Below, in pieces: positions 30,660-34,239 of a stretch of DNA of 34,239 nucleotides (its first letter is position 1; each line of letters begins with the position of its first letter). The translations under genes were made by a program, and so were the position numbers. The notes beneath the pieces were generated by a model, which was not told the origin of the DNA, did not search any database, and saw only the letters and a list, made by a program, of their open reading frames with translations. Source of the stretch: a virus; the IMG/VR virus record IMGVR_UViG_3300035670_000771, positions 1 through 34,239 of that record; one strand, 5' to 3'.

Positions 30660-33512
30660 TCAATCGGGTTTGTAATACAGTCCGTTTGCTTTGCGCAGCT
30701 CCTCGAGCTCATCGATCTTGATCTGCAGCGTCGGGTCTTCCTGCAATAGTTGTTTCTTGGCCATGTCCATGAACTGCGAGTGGACGCGCTGAATGGTCTT
30801 CTGCTGGTCATCCAGCGTCATCAGGTCAAAGCCTGGCGTCAGGATGGTCTGCAGGATGGCGTCCTTGGCCGGCATCTCTTTGCCGTAGATGGTCAGCAGC
30901 CGGTTGTACTGCACCGCATCCATCTCCACGCCCTGCAGCTTGCGCTCCGGCATACCGACCGGCGAGCCCAGGCGCACCAGGGCATCGTCCACCTCGCTGA
31001 ACTGAGCAGGGCTGACCTTGGTCGGCAGCACGATCTCGAGCGGGTTGCCGCGTGACTGCAGCACCGGGTCACCCCACAGGTTGAGCTGCTCGGGCAGTGC
31101 CTCGCTGAAGTAGGGCAGGCGGCTGCGGTACTTGTTGAAAGCCTCGGCAAAGCCACGCACGCCCATCGGGAGCTCGGGGCTGGCACGCGGGTCACGCGCT
31201 GCCGGGTCGTACAGGCGCTCAATGCCGGCCACGATCGAGCTCGTTCCAGGCATGGGCGAGCCGCCGATCGCAAACGCGCCGAACTGCTTGGCCAGACCGT
31301 CGACGATCTTCTTGCCGTCCACCTGGCCCTGCTGGTTGGTGCCGATCAGCTTGGCTACATCGGCCACGCCCTGCAGATACGGCTGCTCCTTCAGGTACTC
31401 GTACAGGCCATACGTTCCACCAAGGAAAACCTCCTCGACCTTGCTTGCGTCCGGCTCATGCTTGGCGTACTCGGCATAGTCGGCAGCGATTGCCATCAGC
31501 GCCGAGACCGGCTCCATGCCGCTGTAGCTGTACCAAGTGTCGCCGACCTTCATGCTGTACGGCTGCCAGCCGTCGCGCATCGCAGCCTCGCGGTCTGCCT
31601 TGCGCTCTGGGCCGCGCCCGGTCAGATGACCCTCGGATGCAAGCATGGCAAAGACTGTCAACATGCTTGAGCCCAGCGTCACCTTGGCCAGCGCCATGTC
31701 GCGCTGGATGCCGCCGGCTGCGATCTCGTCGCGGAAGCGGGAGGAGAGCGGGGCGAACGGCGTGCGCTCGACTACGTTGAGCCCGATGTTGGCCGGCGTC
31801 TTGAAGAATGGCACCACGACCTTGAGCGCCGGGTGGTTGAAGACATTCTGCAGCTTGGCTAGGGCAGGGGGCAGGTCGGCAGTGAACGTGCCGCGCTTGG
31901 CAAACTCCAGCGCTGCTTCGTCCAGATCCCGCGGCGGGTTGGCCAGCAGGCTGGCAGCTTCCACCTCGGCCTTGGCGATCGCCTCGGCCTCAGTCAGGCC
32001 GGCGTCCAACGCATCCCGGTAAGTCGACTTGGCACGGCGGGTCACCTGGGCGTTGATCTCCATGCGGTACATCACGCCTTTGAAAAACTCATCCTCGGAC
32101 ATGAGCGCACGGCCAGGCAGGGTGACAGCGGTGCCGTAGTAGTCCAGCCCCTTGCCAAACCATGAGCTCTGGTCTGCACCGGTCATGCGCTGCAGGGTCT
32201 CGCCCAGGCCTTCGGTCGGCGCACGATCCAGCTCAACCTTGCTGGCCAGATCCATCTGCGGCTGGTTCTTGCGGAAGGCAGTCGACGCCAGGTCGAAGCC
32301 TTCGATCAGACCGTTGCGCAGCGACTGCACCATCGTCAGCGCCTCGTCCATCGCCAGCTTCTCATCAGCTGCACCAGGCACCAGCGACTTCCAGCTGCGC
32401 ACGCCAGCCGGCAGGGTGTTGGAATAGATCGATGCGATCAGCCGCTCGGGGATTTGGTACGCACCGAACATGGCATTCGAGACAATGTTCTTGGCGTGCG
32501 AGACCGGCGAGGAGAGCAGGCCGTTGATGTAGGTGGTGAACCAGACATCCTTGACGCCGGACATCATCGAAGCCTCGACCAGCTTGTTCTTGCCGGCACG
32601 GGTCTCGATCGACAGGTACGAACGCGCCAGGTCGGTCAGCGACTGGTCGCCACCGTACTCATCCAGCGTCTTGCGGATGATGTCGGCATTGCCCTCACGC
32701 GGGATGCGGAACACAGCCAGAGCTCGAGCAGTCTCGGTCTGGATACCCTTGACGCCTTTCTGAATCAGCCCGTGCAGGGCGATCTGCTGCCGCAGCTTCA
32801 GCTTGTCGATGTCGGTGGCAGCGCCCGAGTCGACCAGCTTGAACAGCTTGTCGAGCTCGTTGGCCGACGACTCCAGCACCTCGAGCGCCTTGTAGGTCTC
32901 GACAGCGTTGGCCATCATCTTGCCGTCGGTGCCGATCAGCCGGTTTAGAAATACTTCATCGATGCCAGAGTCGGCAGCCTTGGCCTTGATCTCGTCGAAC
33001 GTGACCGCCTTGGTCTTGATCTTCAGCGCATCAGCCACACCACCGATGACAGCAGCTGCGTCGTCGGTCTGGTAGCGGGCAAGGTTGAATGCTTCCTCCG
33101 GCACGCCAGCGGCTCTCTCAGCTGCGTTGGGGCTCGGCTTGCCGATGGTATTGCCCGTCGCCTTGCGGGCTGCTGTGGCCTGTTTAACGGCGTCTGTGAG
33201 GGTCTGGCTGGCCTCGGGGATCAGGGTATTGCTTCCGACCTTGCCGGTCGGCGGCAGGGCATCGTCAGCAGCGCGTGCTGCCTCCGGCACCAGGTTGCGC
33301 GTGGCCTTCGGGCTTGCTTCGCGCAGGGTCTTGCGGATGACGGAAGCCAAGCCGGCAACCTGCATCCCGTCCATCGACGGCGTGCCAGGCTCTACTGCAG
33401 TCTGAAGATCTGGGGTTGCCATGCCCTCGGCGGGCATCGGCTCAAGCGGTAGCTGTCCAGTCGGAGCTGGTGGGATCAGCTGGTCAAGGCGCTGGTCTAG
33501 GTTGTCGGCCAT
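30660..33512 (-). CDS. Large virion protein (ejection/LPD-type, 950 aa)
   Basis: The ATG at 33512 overlaps the preceding stop as TGATG, with AGGAGC upstream. The N-terminal 120 residues are Pro/Ala-rich. The central part contains WFTTYINGLLSSPVSHAKNI then VSNAMFGAYQIPERLIA, a frequent segment in large phage virion proteins. The C-terminal part has VVPFFKTPANIGLNVVERTP and DGWQPYSMKVGDTWYSYSGM followed by EPVSALMAIAADY, with hydrophobic stretches suited to membrane contact. It probably enters the host envelope with the DNA. No lytic transglycosylase motif was seen. The LPD family name is inference. Confidence 0.8.
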   Translation of the reverse strand: MADNLDQRLDQLIPPAPTGQLPLEPMPAEGMATPDLQTAVEPGTPSMDGMQVAGLASVIRKTLREASPKATRNLVPEAARAADDALPPTGKVGSNTLIPEASQTLTDAVKQATAARKATGNTIGKPSPNAAERAAGVPEEAFNLARYQTDDAAAVIGGVADALKIKTKAVTFDEIKAKAADSGIDEVFLNRLIGTDGKMMANAVETYKALEVLESSANELDKLFKLVDSGAATDIDKLKLRQQIALHGLIQKGVKGIQTETARALAVFRIPREGNADIIRKTLDEYGGDQSLTDLARSYLSIETRAGKNKLVEASMMSGVKDVWFTTYINGLLSSPVSHAKNIVSNAMFGAYQIPERLIASIYSNTLPAGVRSWKSLVPGAADEKLAMDEALTMVQSLRNGLIEGFDLASTAFRKNQPQMDLASKVELDRAPTEGLGETLQRMTGADQSSWFGKGLDYYGTAVTLPGRALMSEDEFFKGVMYRMEINAQVTRRAKSTYRDALDAGLTEAEAIAKAEVEAASLLANPPRDLDEAALEFAKRGTFTADLPPALAKLQNVFNHPALKVVVPFFKTPANIGLNVVERTPFAPLSSRFRDEIAAGGIQRDMALAKVTLGSSMLTVFAMLASEGHLTGRGPERKADREAAMRDGWQPYSMKVGDTWYSYSGMEPVSALMAIAADYAEYAKHEPDASKVEEVFLGGTYGLYEYLKEQPYLQGVADVAKLIGTNQQGQVDGKKIVDGLAKQFGAFAIGGSPMPGTSSIVAGIERLYDPAARDPRASPELPMGVRGFAEAFNKYRSRLPYFSEALPEQLNLWGDPVLQSRGNPLEIVLPTKVSPAQFSEVDDALVRLGSPVGMPERKLQGVEMDAVQYNRLLTIYGKEMPAKDAILQTILTPGFDLMTLDDQQKTIQRVHSQFMDMAKKQLLQEDPTLQIKIDELEELRKANGLYYKPD

Positions 33513-34239
33513 CACTTAGCTCCTGAAGCAGGAGCGCGACGGCCCCGCGTTACGCTTGTCTGATTTGCTCCGGCAGGCTGGACTCGTCCAGATCCTCCGG
33601 CACCCCCTCCGGGTACGCCAGCCCCAGGTAGTTCTCCCGCGTTAGCGGCAGGCCCGCCTGCTTCAGCAGATCCAGAACGTAGTCCGGCTCGCTCCCACTC
33701 GGGGGGCTGGATTCCACCTGCTGTTCGGATGACTTCATTGCGTGCCTCTTCAAGGGAGAGTTTGCCCTTCCTATATTTTACCCAAATGTCGTCAATGACT
33801 TGCACATTTTTTGCTGTCTTGAAAGTATCTGGGAACAGGCCGCGGACAGCCTCCCAGGTGATTGACTGCATCTCACGCGGCAGCACGCCGCGCTCTGCGG
33901 CTGCACGCCGGTAGGCCTCGGCAAACAGGCCATAGGTTCCCTGCACGCCGCTGATTGAACTGTTCTTCGGGCCGACTTCGCCGGCCACATTCGATCCGAA
34001 GTTATGCAGCACCTCGCGGCTGTTGCCAGACAGCGGGCGCAGCAGGCCTGCAGCGACTGCGTGCGTGTCGATCGTCACATGGCCCGCAGGGTCGCCAGGC
34101 GCATAGATGTTGTTGTAGAAGTTGCGCACCTTGTGCTGCTGGCCGAGCATGACGCTGATGTTCTCGAGCGTTGGGTTGTCCAAGATTGAGATCGCTTTGC
34201 CGATCTCGTTCAAAGATCCCCAGCCGGTCTTGTACGGTG
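33512..34239 (-). CDS. Ejection/virion-associated protein, C-terminal part (gene cut by right edge)
   Basis: The frame is open at the right edge and encodes 241 residues ending at 33512. Its first part repeats residues also encoded at 1-173. Beyond position 34066 it adds THAVAAGLLRPLSGNSREVL, then SGVQGTYGLFAEAYRRAAAE and LPREMQSITWEAVRGLFPDT. Joined to the left part it completes a 701-aa protein. The core ends around IQPPEWERAG. The last 60 residues are Gly/Ala/Pro-rich and low-complexity, and they coincide with the out-of-frame 62-aa gene at 33550-33738. The apparent start at 34213 is an internal TTG, not a true start. Confidence 0.85.
   Translation of the reverse strand, partial: PYKTGWGSLNEIGKAISILDNPTLENISVMLGQQHKVRNFYNNIYAPGDPAGHVTIDTHAVAAGLLRPLSGNSREVLHNFGSNVAGEVGPKNSSISGVQGTYGLFAEAYRRAAAERGVLPREMQSITWEAVRGLFPDTFKTAKNVQVIDDIWVKYRKGKLSLEEARNEVIRTAGGIQPPEWERAGLRSGSAEAGGPAANAGELPGAGVPGGGAGGSGRVQPAGANQTSVTRGRRAPASGAK
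33550..33738 (-). CDS. 62-aa protein encoded out of frame within the virion gene
   Basis: An ATG at 33738 with GAGG seven bases upstream opens a frame fully inside the 3' end of the larger gene. The product has a natural composition: an acidic, Ser/Pro-rich start (SSEQQVESSPPSGSEPDY) and then LLKQAGLPLTRENYLGLAYP with EGVPEDLDESSLPEQI. The GLPLTRENYL-x-LAYP-EG-P pattern recurs in small phage proteins I know from other genomes. In contrast, the main frame is low-complexity here, so the small frame is probably the constrained one. Function is unknown. Confidence 0.72.
   Translation of the reverse strand: MKSSEQQVESSPPSGSEPDYVLDLLKQAGLPLTRENYLGLAYPEGVPEDLDESSLPEQIRQA
34067..34239. repeat. Right copy of near-identical contig-end repeat
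   Basis: This is the partner of 1-173, same orientation, seven mismatches in 173 bases. Identical sequence runs from 34095 to 34212, and mismatches lie at both flanks. Differences near 34213-34217 change GGC-TCG-CTG into GGA-TCT-TTG on the coding strand without changing Gly-Ser-Leu. Confidence 0.9.

Noticed and set aside
1-34239. tRNA genes, CRISPR arrays, insertion sequences
   Set aside because: No cloverleaf-like segment, no spaced direct-repeat array and no transposase were recognised on reading both strands.
1-34239. Phage-encoded RNA or DNA polymerase expected of a T7-like phage
   Set aside because: All sizeable genes are accounted for by other functions, so this is not a true T7-like phage despite similar tail and core genes.

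Overview
This window is essentially one complete, compact genome of a tailed phage with a podovirus-type (short-tail) morphogenesis module. The terminase, the portal of the head-to-tail connecting protein family, a Bbp19-like small protein, scaffold, capsid, short-tail adaptor and nozzle, and ejection proteins follow in the order known from Bordetella phage BPP-1-like and T7-like podoviruses. The only polymerase-type machinery visible is an initiator-like protein. There is no DNA polymerase, RNA polymerase, primase or helicase gene, so the host must supply them. The sequence is G+C-rich, it carries a LexA box of the beta/gamma-proteobacterial type (CTGT-N8-ACAG), and it has a Gram-negative lysis cassette with a nested spanin pair. 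A beta- or gammaproteobacterial host is therefore likely; the genus cannot be read from the sequence.

The first 173 bases (1-173) are about 96% identical to the last 173 (34067-34239). A single 701-codon gene on the minus strand is cut by the window ends: its N-terminal 517 codons lie at 1-1551 and its C-terminus at 33512-34066. The natural reading is a circular (circularly permuted or terminally redundant) genome of about 34.07 kb whose two contig ends come from slightly different strain variants. The late genes then form one uninterrupted minus-strand block of about 27 kb, from 14915 down through 1, around the junction, and on from 34239 to 22382, ending at a rho-independent terminator at 22317-22342.

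Layout in transcription order of the late block: SSB-tailed small protein, small terminase, 55-aa protein, large terminase, cupin, two coiled-coil proteins, 60-aa basic protein, portal, Bbp19-like protein, scaffold, capsid (with its own sigma70-like promoter), decoration-like protein, tail adaptor, tail nozzle, three ejection or virion proteins (the last spanning the junction), a 950-aa virion protein, a tail fibre with a 24-copy decapeptide array, a second fibre protein with about six repeated domains, tail chaperone, C1q-like protein, several membrane proteins, GH19 endolysin, lipoprotein, holin-like protein, and i-spanin with nested o-spanin.

From 18005 leftwards to 15238 is a second minus-strand operon of small early genes coupled by ATGA, GTGA or TGATG overlaps: ribbon-helix-helix protein, Holliday-junction-resolvase-like nuclease, several small unknowns, Cro-like HTH protein, and a winged-helix replication initiator. 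The initiator gene carries an internal origin-like region with iterons, a perfect DnaA box and an AT-rich repeat tract. Divergently, from 18188 to 22318 on the plus strand, lies a serine recombinase followed by a LexA-box-preceded recombination operon containing a YqaJ/lambda-Exo-like exonuclease and a RecT annealing protein. Recombinase plus LexA control makes a temperate or SOS-responsive lifestyle plausible, but no S24-type CI repressor or excisionase is recognisable.
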